A stretch of 64,000 nt of DNA, from NCBI GenBank assembly GCA_021927905.1, contig BLLK01000045.1:1488001-1552000 (forward strand). The letters are read 5' to 3'. The notes under the pieces were generated by a model. The model saw nothing but the letters and a program-made list of their open reading frames with translations, did not search any database and had not been told where the DNA came from. Within the stretch, counting starts at the first letter, position 1. Each line of letters begins with the position of its first letter. Shown here piece after piece: positions 55,103 to 64,000 of the stretch. The translations under genes were made by a program, and so were the position numbers. The stretch is from Chaetoceros tenuissimus (Eukaryota; Bacillariophyta; Thalassiosirophyceae; Chaetocerotales; Chaetocerotaceae).

Positions 55103-56512
55103 CTAATGAGGAATGAAGGCAACCCCTGGTCGATCTGATTCAGCCCACAAAACTGTGTGTAGGAGACAGTGCTTGACATTATCAATACCATCTTCACCTG
55201 TGAATTCATCATGACATACATCATAAGATACTTTGATTGCATAAACAATCATTAAAAATAGCAAAACGTAGATTGGATAGAACAATCCAAGACTTTCTCG
55301 TTGATATTTTCCTCCAGTCTTTTTACGCTTTGGCTTCTTCAATGTAGATTTCCTCTGCTTTGTAACGTATGTCAACTTGTTATCTGCACTGGCACTGATT
55401 GCGTCTACAGCAACTCCAGTCAAATCTTCACCTGACAATGGAACTGGTAGTGGCCTTGCTGCTATACATGTCACCGGTAAGTCATGAGCACACTCCCAAA
55501 ACTTTATCTTTTTGAAATCCCTCTCTGCGTTGAGCAAAGTTATACTTCCGTCTGTGTCTCCAAGTGCCAATGTGGTGAAGTCACCCGAAAGCGACATTGC
55601 TGAAACAGGAAACTTTGAAACTTGCCGTCTGAGAGCTTCCTTGAACTCATAAACCATCTTTGGTACAGGTTGCCCGTTAGGATTATTTCGAGGGTTTTCG
55701 GTTTCACCAGGGACAGCTCTGCGTGTCAAGTTCCAAACACTAAGAAATGCTCCACCTTTTCTACCACTTTGGATAGTATAAATCACATTGCCGTGGAAAT
55801 CACCGAATGCACAGCCACGTACAAGACACTGGCCTGGTTTGGGATTCAAAATATTTGCTTTAGGCTTTGGCCCTTTTGGATCATAAATCTTACAGTCAAG
55901 CGTATCCATACATTTGTCTTCATTATTCATTTGCAAGTTCCAGACACGACATGTACCATCTTTGGCAGAAGTCATTAGTACTTCAGGATTACGAGGATGA
56001 TAGACACATGAACAAACAGCTTTTATATGACCCTTGAGCTCAATGACTTGTTGCATTTTCAACTTGTTGTCTTCCTCAAATTCGACACTCAACACATGCG
56101 CACTACCATTTTCGCAGCCAACTCCAATTGAGTCACCGAAGGAATTCCAAGCAACTGCGTTCACACCCGCGTCTTTCTCTAAATCTACATTAGACACTTG
56201 TATTGCTTCACTGTTTTCTTGATCCATGAGATAGACTCGAACGGAATCACGAACACCAACGGCAAGATAGATAAGTTTTGACTGTGTGATAAGTACATCA
56301 ATGCACACTGCAATTTCTACACCTGTGTCTATGGTAATGTTTTGTTGATCTATTTGGATACTGACTGTATTTCCAATCCCTGTCTTTGCAGATCCCCCAC
56401 CACCTGCATATGCCAGGACATGAGATGGGATAATGGCTGGAGAAGTTTGCCATTTAATGGCGAAAATAGGGACAGCCGTAGGCTGTGTCCGTGAAGGAGG
56501 CTTTACTGGCAT
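55103..56512 (-). CDS. SEC12/PREB-like WD40 membrane protein, Sar1 exchange factor (469 aa)
   Basis: SEC12/PREB proteins sit in the ER membrane and load Sar1 with GTP to start COPII coat assembly. The first in-frame ATG is at 56512 (MPVKPPSRTQP); a longer frame upstream begins on GTG. WD-like blades are visible: HVLAYAGGGGSAKTGIGNTV (the family's N-terminal Gly-rich loop), VNAVAWNSFGDSIGVGCENG, HPRNPEVLMTSAKDGTCRVW, FHGNVIYTIQSGRKGGAFLS and FTTLALGDTDGSITLLNAER. A basic linker (KPKRKKTGGKYQRES) leads to a single C-terminal transmembrane helix (YPIYVLLFLMIVYAIKV) and a short lumenal tail, the right topology for SEC12. A short second copy of its 5' region occurs at 63737-63855. Confidence 0.82.
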   Translation of the reverse strand: MPVKPPSRTQPTAVPIFAIKWQTSPAIIPSHVLAYAGGGGSAKTGIGNTVSIQIDQQNITIDTGVEIAVCIDVLITQSKLIYLAVGVRDSVRVYLMDQENSEAIQVSNVDLEKDAGVNAVAWNSFGDSIGVGCENGSAHVLSVEFEEDNKLKMQQVIELKGHIKAVCSCVYHPRNPEVLMTSAKDGTCRVWNLQMNNEDKCMDTLDCKIYDPKGPKPKANILNPKPGQCLVRGCAFGDFHGNVIYTIQSGRKGGAFLSVWNLTRRAVPGETENPRNNPNGQPVPKMVYEFKEALRRQVSKFPVSAMSLSGDFTTLALGDTDGSITLLNAERDFKKIKFWECAHDLPVTCIAARPLPVPLSGEDLTGVAVDAISASADNKLTYVTKQRKSTLKKPKRKKTGGKYQRESLGLFYPIYVLLFLMIVYAIKVSYDVCHDEFTGEDGIDNVKHCLLHTVLWAESDRPGVAFIPH

Positions 56513-56627
56513 TGTATGAAATGATATATAGCAGAAATGATTTGTAGCAAGTAGCAACAGACAAGTTTTGTTCAAGTTGGTGAATTGGATACTTCTCACA
56601 AGTCTTCACAGTTTACCGGTGTTGTTT
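56507..56627. repeat. direct repeat, copy 1: 5' region of the SEC12-like gene
   Basis: About 120 bp covering the start codon and upstream leader of the SEC12-like gene, starting TGGCATTGTATGA. It is repeated in the same orientation at 63737-63855 with scattered substitutions and short indels. Confidence 0.8.
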
Positions 56628-56748
56628 GAGTGATGAGAGTGTGCTGTTGAGCTCTGGGGGAAAGGGGGATAGGAGAGGGAAAATCAGAAACTTAAAATCT
56701 ATTTTAGCTAGCCTAGAGCCATTCTGTTTTCATTGTGGCCATATGTCA

Positions 56749-57288
56749 CTACTCTCTCGTTCTTTTTGGCTCTGTATCATCAGGTTCTGGCGAGATGGGC
56801 CTCTTGTTGGAAGCTTCAGTTGTATTGGTATCCGTATCCACACTCACATTGGCATTCGTATCGTCATTCGTTTTGGTAGAAGAAAGGAATTCATTTCGGC
56901 ATTGATTCAGAAAGGCGTACTCTTCATCGGTAATTGGTCGCTCCTGTGATGCACATATCATCTCTTTGTCTATCACAAGATCAATTATTCTTACTTTCTC
57001 AATTTGAACTTCATTGAACTTGTATGGCTTATCCAAACAGAATGCATTCCATTTTTCAACGTGTTTCTTGCGTATTTGACTCTTATTGTTGACTTGCAGG
57101 AGACCTAATTTGTAAAATAGACCTGCGAGGTGATTCTTATATACCTTTGGTACATGTTGAGTACGTGGTGAAGTATTAAGAGGATACACTTGATAGTAAG
57201 TGATCTGCTCCGCTTCGTCTTTGCATGCGATGTTATGGAGGATCTTGTGCAGTAAATCCTCGGCTCTACTGCGTTCCGAATTCTCCAT
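56749..57288 (-). CDS. unknown soluble protein with disordered C-terminus (179 aa)
   Basis: The first ATG is at 57288 (MENSERSRAEDLLHKILHNI). The upstream six codons begin on TTG. Residues 1-120 look like a compact mostly helical domain (YKNHLAGLFYKLGLLQVNNK, KKHVEKWNAFCLDKPYKFNE), followed by ITDEEYAFLNQCRNEFLS. The last 45 residues are Asp/Thr/Asn-rich and end in a basic cluster (PEPDDTEPKRTRE), possibly nuclear. I recognise no family. It lies downstream of the TRANK1-like gene on the same strand, which may be accidental. Confidence 0.65.
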   Translation of the reverse strand: MENSERSRAEDLLHKILHNIACKDEAEQITYYQVYPLNTSPRTQHVPKVYKNHLAGLFYKLGLLQVNNKSQIRKKHVEKWNAFCLDKPYKFNEVQIEKVRIIDLVIDKEMICASQERPITDEEYAFLNQCRNEFLSSTKTNDDTNANVSVDTDTNTTEASNKRPISPEPDDTEPKRTRE

Positions 57289-57675
57289 AATTCGTGTGTC
57301 GCCCAACGGTGCCTATTCAAATAGTGGGTATAAATTTAGGTTCTGTATGGCGACACACAAAATAGTAAAATTTCAAGTCTACAGAGTAGGTATTTTGATT
57401 GCATTAGGTGTTAGTTTAGTTTTATCTAGTGCTCTCTTCGCGTGGGGGCATTTTTGTTTTCTGGCGCGCTCAAGCAATCACTGAGAACAGTGAAATGTCT
57501 GAGCAAAAAATTCCACGTCATCGACAGGGCTTTGACGCCTATCAACCAAAGGGGGTTGGAAATGTGCAGAGGGTAGAATTTCAATTTGTATGCCTTTTTC
57601 GAATAATTACTTAGAATAGAATCAAGTAGCAAGTAGAATGAAATTATTCTCATTGGATTAATCCTCTACATGATA
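57289..57675. other. intergenic stretch, with a doubtful short plus-strand ORF
   Basis: 387 bp between the unknown gene and the stop of the helicase gene. A 39-codon ATG ORF at 57495-57614 encodes MSEQKIPRHRQGFDAYQPKG and a hydrophobic end. It could be the first exon of something or chance. No other feature. Confidence 0.25.
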
Positions 57676-60600
57676 TTAGTAATCCTTGACTTTATTGCAA
57701 ATCTCCTCAAAATGCTCCTGGTAAATTGAACCAAAGAAAACATCCTCGATCAAGACTCGAAGTTCGTGTATCTCTTCAACAAGAAAACTGTCATCTCTGC
57801 AAAAAGAAATGAATTTTGAAGCTTCTGTTTCAAACTTGAGAATCATATCGAACTTCCCATGTAAATCAGGTTCGCCTGTCTTCATATTCATAAAGTTCTT
57901 CTTCACAAATTTGATCAACTTTCTCTTTTGAAGAAAGGCATCCAGATGCTTATTGCATTGACCAAGCAAATCCTTATCATTCCCAGTATCATGTTGAAAT
58001 TTGGCTCTTGCTTCTGCAAACTTTCTCTCTACATTCTCGATTGGTTCATTGTTTCTATACATGTCAATCGCCTGTGTTATGAATAAGATTCCACGCATCT
58101 TGTGTTCTGCTGGAGTCATTTCTCTACTTCCCTCATCGATGCTAGAAACTATCTTCACCAACTTCATCTTGTTCAGTTCTCTATAGGCAAATTCAGCAAG
58201 TGGAGACCCTTTGGTACCGTGCGTCTTACGTCTAAAGTCAATAAAGTACAAATTGTTCCTCGCACGAGTGATTGCTGTGTAGAGCATCATTGCCTGATCT
58301 TCCAATTCTGGATGATCTAGAATGTAATTGAAGTCATCACGTGTTGGCGATGACAACCAATCTTTCCATTCTTGTTTGTTACCTATGGCCTCAAAGTAAG
58401 AAAAGAAATCTACGACAGCTACTGAATCAAATTCCAGACCCTTTGCTTCTCTGACGCCAAAGACGTCGTTCATAATCCCCGAGGTATGAAGCTGCTTCCT
58501 AAGATCGGGAACGATCTCGTCAGGTGCAATAAAAACAATGTTACCTCCTCTAAAAACATTTTCATCGCCTAGCTTATCCACAGACTCAAGAAACATTGTC
58601 TTTGGAACAGGTCCTTTCAGGATAGCTTCTTCCTTTGTCATTTGAACACCAAACGAATGCTTGAGCATTTCTCTAACTTTCTTAGCCAATGCCAGGTTCT
58701 GTGCATGAGTTCTGAAGTTATCTTTCATCTCGATATCTTGTAAAATATCCTTTACCTATATCATGAAGCAAGACAAAAAGGAATCTATTGGATGAGAAAC
58801 GAATGAACAATACAAATGAATAGATGTATGTAAAGAAACTAACCTGAATTGATTTATGTTGATCAATTGGTAAACAGGAATGTATGACATTATTCACCGT
58901 TCCTACGCGCATTTTTAGACCAATCTCAACTGACTGTGCTGGGTCCCCAGCGAGGAAAAGGCTTCTAACTCCGCCACTCATTCGTAATAGCAGTGAAAGA
59001 TCAAAGTCAGAGAAATCCTGAGCTTCATCTACAAAAACCAAATGGAAGAAGGGAAATAATGGATTGTCTTCGGTATCGACTAGATTTTCTTCACCTCTTT
59101 CAAAAGCCCGTTTCTGCCATGACACGAACTCTTCGTCCACGAATACACTTTCACCATTCTTAGCAATAAACATCACTCGATCAGCTTCGTCCCATTTGAA
59201 CTCGCCATCACTAAGCCACTTTTGGTAGATCAAATACATTTTGTAAGTGAGATCCCTTTGATCATCGGTAAGCCCATATGACTGCGGTAACGCCATGAAC
59301 TCCTCACGACTCAAGTATTCTTTGGTCACTGAACATCTAGTATGTGATTTAATCACTCTTATGCTAGTCCATAAAGTCTTGGGTTCTATTTGAAGAGTTT
59401 TTAGTTTCTTCTTCGCACCTTCGTCTAGATAATCGTGATAGAAATCACTCTGGAAATCATGAGATGTCGCCGTTTCCCCATATTGAACGTGAGAAAAAGG
59501 TGCAAAGGTTTTGTGGACTTTATCATGTGTGACATGTCGAACAAGTTGAGCCATCAAGTCATCGTAGGTTACAAATGTTATGTTACTAACATCTCTACTA
59601 TCTTCGACTCTTGTTTTCATTGCTGAAATCAGTCGGGGGAGTCTTGATACGACAAGTAGCTGAATATATGTTAGGATTTTGAAAGAATATGACATCATTA
59701 CCAGCCTTTTGAGCCTCTTACCTTCAGAGAATCATCTGTCTTGTTCAGTTTCTCAACCATCAACTGAGTCTTACCGCATCCTACGTAAAAATAATAGAAA
59801 TTAGGTGAAATCAAATGATCAGAGATGATACAATGGGTGTATTTGAGACCTTACCGGCACCGCCAAATAAATGAGTACTCATGGTCGCTTTCACATCAGA
59901 AAGTAGTTCTTCATTCTTCTTTGACTCGTCGTTGTTCGAGGAAAAAAACAATGCTTGACGCGTTTGAAGTTCATGATGTCTGACGCGTTTAGGAGGATCA
60001 AAGTTCTCTTCTGAAACTATACCCTTCAAGTCGCCCTCATCTACATTCAAAGAAAAGAGTTCAATAGCACCTCCGTCGTAAATAGAGTTTGAATAGAGGT
60101 CAATCAAATGCATGTCTTTGCCTAATCTAAGAACAAAACTCTTGTGCGACGGAAATATATCATCTGGGTACTCAACTTTGTTCCGTTTGAATTCAGCTTC
60201 TTCAATCAAAATCTTATAATGAGAAGCCTCTTCGTCTGTTGTGATTTTCCAAACAATACATCCAACATTGTTCTTTCCTTCAATGCGGCTTTCTACAAAT
60301 GGCGAGAACAACACAACAGTATCTTCAGCACCAACCTCAGTTGCCCTATTATCTATATCAAGTGGTGCACAAATAACCTCAAATATTTCTGTGTTTGTGA
60401 TGCCAACAATGGATCTCCGACGACACTGTACCATCCCTTCTGATTTGCGCAACTCCTTAGGTTTCAGCGTGTTCAATAATTTACGCAATTTGCTTCTGTC
60501 ATCTTTGCCTGAATTCCGCACCCAATTCACAACATCTTTATCCAGAAGCACAATGCGATTAAAGGACGTATCTGTTGGGTTTAGAAGACTAGAATCAAAA

Positions 60601-63296
60601 CATGAAATTTCATCATCAAATCCTTCTTCCGTGGATACTAGCTCCATTATTCTTGACGGATCGACATTTTTCGTATCAACTTCGTCATCTTGAGTAATTC
60701 TACGGACTGCTGAATCAGCAATTCGAAGTTGGGCTTCCCAATTCATTGAGGTGTGTAATTGAGACGACTCTCTATGTAGAACATTACTCCATACATGACT
60801 CTCTCCAATATCTCCCCCACTGTACTCACTGAGAATAGAAACAAAGTTGCCCAAGTTGAAATATTTGGCGAAAAATAATGCGGTTTGTCCGGTCGAATTT
60901 TGTTCGGCGACATTTGCACCTACATTGAGAATTTTACGTAACGTAGTTTCATCTTCATTCAGAACGGCAAACATGAGTAATGTCAAATCTTTCGAGTTAC
61001 GAAGGGCGTCGATATGAAAAGTTCTATCCAAGACACGTAGTTCATTCTTCAATGCATTCACTTCTGCACCCAACTGTTTGATTTCTTTTTGAGCGGCATC
61101 ACTGATACCCTCTTTTTCCAAATATTTTGGGAATAATATCTTCAGGTTGTCACGGGCCTCATTTATCCCCAAATCAGTACTCATAAAGTCGAGACCATTA
61201 AGCATTTTTGAAATTCCCATTTCCAGGGAATCTACAGGATCGTGTTCTGTACCTAAGCCTACCTTGAGCTTTGCAGCTTCCAAGTTAGCTTTCGCTTTGT
61301 TGATATCATTTCGGAGGTCATCATAAGCGATTTTTTTTTCTTTTTTTAGCTTTGGGGTGTAAGAAGCTCTCTCAACTTCGAGTTTCCGTACCTCTCGCCT
61401 GAATGGTTCCAATACCGTGTCCAGTCTTGTAACAAGTTGAAGCAAACGTGTCCTATGCTTGTCCAATTCGAGTTCTTTGACAGCTTTCAACTTTATCTTC
61501 TCTTCCCTAACACTCATGGCAAGTAGAACTTTCTTCTCTGCGTAGGCTTCAAAAGATTCCTCACTAGTATGAGTTTCAACCTTGATATCCTCGACAATAG
61601 AGAGATAAAGTTTCTTGTCGTCTATTTCACTATTTATTGGATCCAAGAGCTTTTCAACTGCTACCAAAGAGTCCTTCAATGGAGTCAATTCATTCATCTT
61701 TATGATTGTATCATCTTCAGAGACCACTGTGTTACGTTTCAACGTTTGGATTCTCTCCTTCACATTGTTTACTTTTTTCAGTTGTTTAGTAGCATTTCCT
61801 GTGACATTTTTGAGTTCTACCTCAAATTCTGTCACTTTTCTCTCCAAATTCTTATTATTTAATTTTTCCGCCATTTGCTGGTACTGATACAATTGGCTTT
61901 TCGTATTCTCTACAATTCTATCTCTGCTAGCTAATATTCTCTCCTCCGACTCCAGTTTCTTCAACTCAGCAGTAATTCTTTCCTCCGTATTTAATTTCTT
62001 ATCTCTAAGAATTGATATATCATTTTCTATTTGGGATATCTCTTTCCTTAACTCCCTCGATTTATCATCTAGCTTCCTCCTTTCTTTATACAAACTAGCG
62101 AGCTCATGTTCACATATCAGCAGTTTTCTACCCATCCCGACGGTTTTCTTCTTAGACAAGTATTGGAATAAATAGTGATCATCTTTGGTGTATAGTTTAT
62201 CTTCAGATGGTCCATAATTGTAGAGGTAAGACACTAGCTTCTTCTTGCGTTTTGGAGGGGGTCTTCGAGGCTTTGACGGAGAGCTGCGTTTCTTCGAAGT
62301 TGGATTTAGAACTGAATTCATGCTATTAATGATCAAACTTGATGAGGTCATTTCATCTTTGGCATTCTTGATGCTTGGTTTTGATGCCGCATTTGCCCTA
62401 GATTTGACAATTTGGGTTGCACTTCCAGTATTCGGACCTCGTTGTGTCATTGCTTTATCTGTCCCTTCCTTTGCCGAATCAATAGATGTTTTGTTTTGTA
62501 CCAGATTTGCTGATTGATTCTCTAATTGTAAGAGTCGTTGACTCTCCTTTTCTTCCAGTTGTTTTCTTTTAAGCTGTCTGGCAGCTTCTTCGAGCTTCTT
62601 TTGTTCTTCGACTTTTTGCTTCGCCAATAATTTAGCAGTTTTTTCTTCTTCTGCCTTTTTTCTTAACCTATTTTGCTCTTCGCGTTCTTTCTTTCGTCTA
62701 CGTTCATCTTCCTTCTTTTGCAATTCAAGTTTTTGTTCGGCTTCTCTACGCTGTTGCTCGGCTATCATATTTGCCTCATGTTCGGCTACCCTTTTTGCCT
62801 CCTGCTCTACAGCGAGTCTATTTGCCTCTTCTTCCCGAAACAATTTCTCTGCAAGCAAACGATCCGCCTCTTCTTGCTCTCTCTTTTGTTTCAATCTCAT
62901 CAGAGCTTCTTTTTCTTGCTCCTGTCGCAATCGGATTTCTTCTAGATGACGATCATTTAAAGCCTCCTTCTTCTCTTCTATGCCATTATCTTTCTTTTTA
63001 TTTGATGTGTCAGGATGTAAAAAGGCACAGTTTTTTCGATTACACTGACTACCAAATTTGCACATCATTGGTGGCTTTCTTACAGGTTCTCCTGTTTTAC
63101 ATTTCTCAATCTCTGCCAGCAACTCTCGTTCACGCTGCTGCCACTGTTGTTGAATATCTTGAATAGTTGAGGAGAACTGTGATAGGCTCTTGTCAAATTT
63201 CGTAGTCCTTGCTTGAATCTGTGACGCTGACCGCTTGATTTCAGTATTTTCCTGCCGAAAATGTTCCAGCTGGTCAAATAGAGTGGTGATACTCAT
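57676..63296 (-). CDS. TRANK1-like SF1 helicase with CCCH finger, coiled coil and ankyrin repeats (1798 aa)
   Basis: The exons are 63296-59855, 59780-59722 (59 nt), 59659-58844 and 58755-57676; the introns of 74, 62 and 88 bp keep phase. N-terminal coiled coil, then a CCCH finger (CKFGSQCNRKNCAFLH), then about 500 residues of charged coiled coil. Next is an ankyrin-like pair (DLTLLMFAVLNEDETTLRKI, STGQTALFFAKYFNLGNFVS). The UvrD/TRANK1-type helicase follows: Walker A FGGAGCGKTQL formed at the first junction, VTYDDLMAQLV, Walker B HLVFVDEAQDFSD, motif III LFLAGDPAQSVEIG, KDNFRTHAQ (motif IV), VREAKGLEFDSVAVVDFF (motif V) and LYTAITRARNNLYFID (motif VI). All core motifs look intact. Its role, probably on RNA given the CCCH finger, is inferred. 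Confidence 0.85.
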
Positions 63297-64000
63297 AGTA
63301 CACTTGGAATGAAATAGGTTTAGTTGTTATTGATACTTCTATGTAGACTTCATTCAATGAGACGAATTGAAATTGGAAATCTTTCTTCGTTTGGCTTTTG
63401 TGTAAAGTTATTGTTCGCTGTTTGCTGTCAGCGGTCATTCTGCGTACGTACTATTAGTACTGTTAGAAACAGCTGCAATGATGGACATAAAAGTTGAAGA
63501 TAGACATCATTGACCAATTTTGGCAGTTGGATTTCAATAAAGTAATAATACTCAATGATTAAGTCCAAGTCAATTTTTAAATAAGCACCTTACCAAATGA
63601 AAAGTAGAAGTAATAAAAAAATTGTTGATAGTACAACCTTTACTCTTTAGATTTAAACAGTTTTATTTACTATTCATGCGCTATCGCTTGATTCATGATT
63701 GACAAATTTTGCAGACTCCCTCTATATGAGACTTATTGGCATTGTATGAGATGATATATAGCAGAAATGGTTTGTAGCAAGTAGCAACAGACAAGTAATT
63801 TGCTCCAATTGGTAAATTGGATACCTCGCAGTCTTCATGTATACCATTGTTGTTGCACTTCAAAAATTGGGATGCATAGTACTTGTTACAGCTCATCCCA
63901 TACAGAAACCGGAAATTAGGTACTATGAACAAAAAATCATTATATTTCTCAAATTCAATAAAAAAGTAACAGTGAATTTACATTATGATATAAACCTCTT
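63297..64000. other. intergenic: helicase promoter and duplicated SEC12 5' fragment
   Basis: 704 bp to the end of the window. It holds the helicase promoter, a TGCGTACGTAC stretch near 63441-63451, and the direct repeat at 63737-63855. No complete gene. Confidence 0.35.
63737..63855. repeat. direct repeat, copy 2: orphan fragment of the SEC12-like 5' region
   Basis: It aligns with 56507-56627 (TGGCATTGTATGA[A/G]ATGATA, then TTTGTAGCAAGTAGCAACAG in both). The start codon is kept, but the frame after it stops after six codons, so it is a non-coding remnant carrying only leader and promoter-proximal sequence. Confidence 0.75.

Noticed and set aside
63693-63932. 79-aa minus-strand ORF near the window end
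   Set aside because: It is the chance translation of the duplicated SEC12-like leader and does not continue that gene's frame.

Overview
The window is nuclear DNA of a diatom (genus not determined). The evidence is a fucoxanthin-chlorophyll a/c protein gene, presequences with ASAFAP-like cleavage motifs (A/S-F) on several plastid proteins, a nuclear plastid sigma factor, compact AT-rich DNA, and short GT-AG introns (about 60-130 bp, donors mostly GTAAG). About 25 protein genes lie on both strands with little space between them. No rRNA, convincing tRNA or CRISPR array was seen. Many genes are split, and the joins given here were worked out by hand from splice signals, reading phase and protein family alignment.

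Layout. 1-14.9 kb: end of an acidic coiled-coil gene, a four-exon pterin carbinolamine dehydratase, an RS-rich protein, a PP2A B''-type subunit, a METTL24-like membrane methyltransferase, an FCP antenna gene, NVL/Rix7 AAA ATPase, a SAM-carrier-like protein, MBF1 and a HAD phosphatase. 15.1-22.1 kb: a probable DNA transposon. 22.7-32.6 kb: a 7TM receptor-like protein, a C9orf85-like protein, a plastid oligopeptidase B, a mitochondrial DnaJ and a photolyase/cryptochrome with a RanBP2 zinc finger. 33-41 kb: two carrier proteins, a plastid bestrophin, an ER FKBP with a 5-nt microexon, and a plastid sigma factor. 41-64 kb: an ISWI-type remodeler with two HMG boxes, a small coiled-coil protein, UTP10/HEATR1, a SEC12/PREB-like protein, an unknown gene and a TRANK1-like CCCH/ankyrin/SF1 helicase.

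The main discovery candidate is the element at about 15133-22078. Two 380-bp inverted repeats that differ at only three positions flank a split gene for a 1198-aa protein and a divergent 198-aa gene of unknown function. The large protein has a piggyBac-like D...D...D layout and a C-terminal Cys/His cluster. Further out, a 16-18-bp terminal inverted repeat next to TA may mark the true ends. The other points of most interest are the FKBP microexon, the TGACGTCA boxes upstream of both the FCP and the bestrophin genes, the plastid oligopeptidase B with a possible second start, and the HMG-ISWI-HMG architecture.

Functionally, ribosome biogenesis (NVL, UTP10), chromatin and transcription (ISWI, MBF1, plastid sigma factor, RS protein) and plastid function (FCP, bestrophin, oligopeptidase B, sigma factor) are mixed without operon-like order, as expected for a nuclear chromosome arm.
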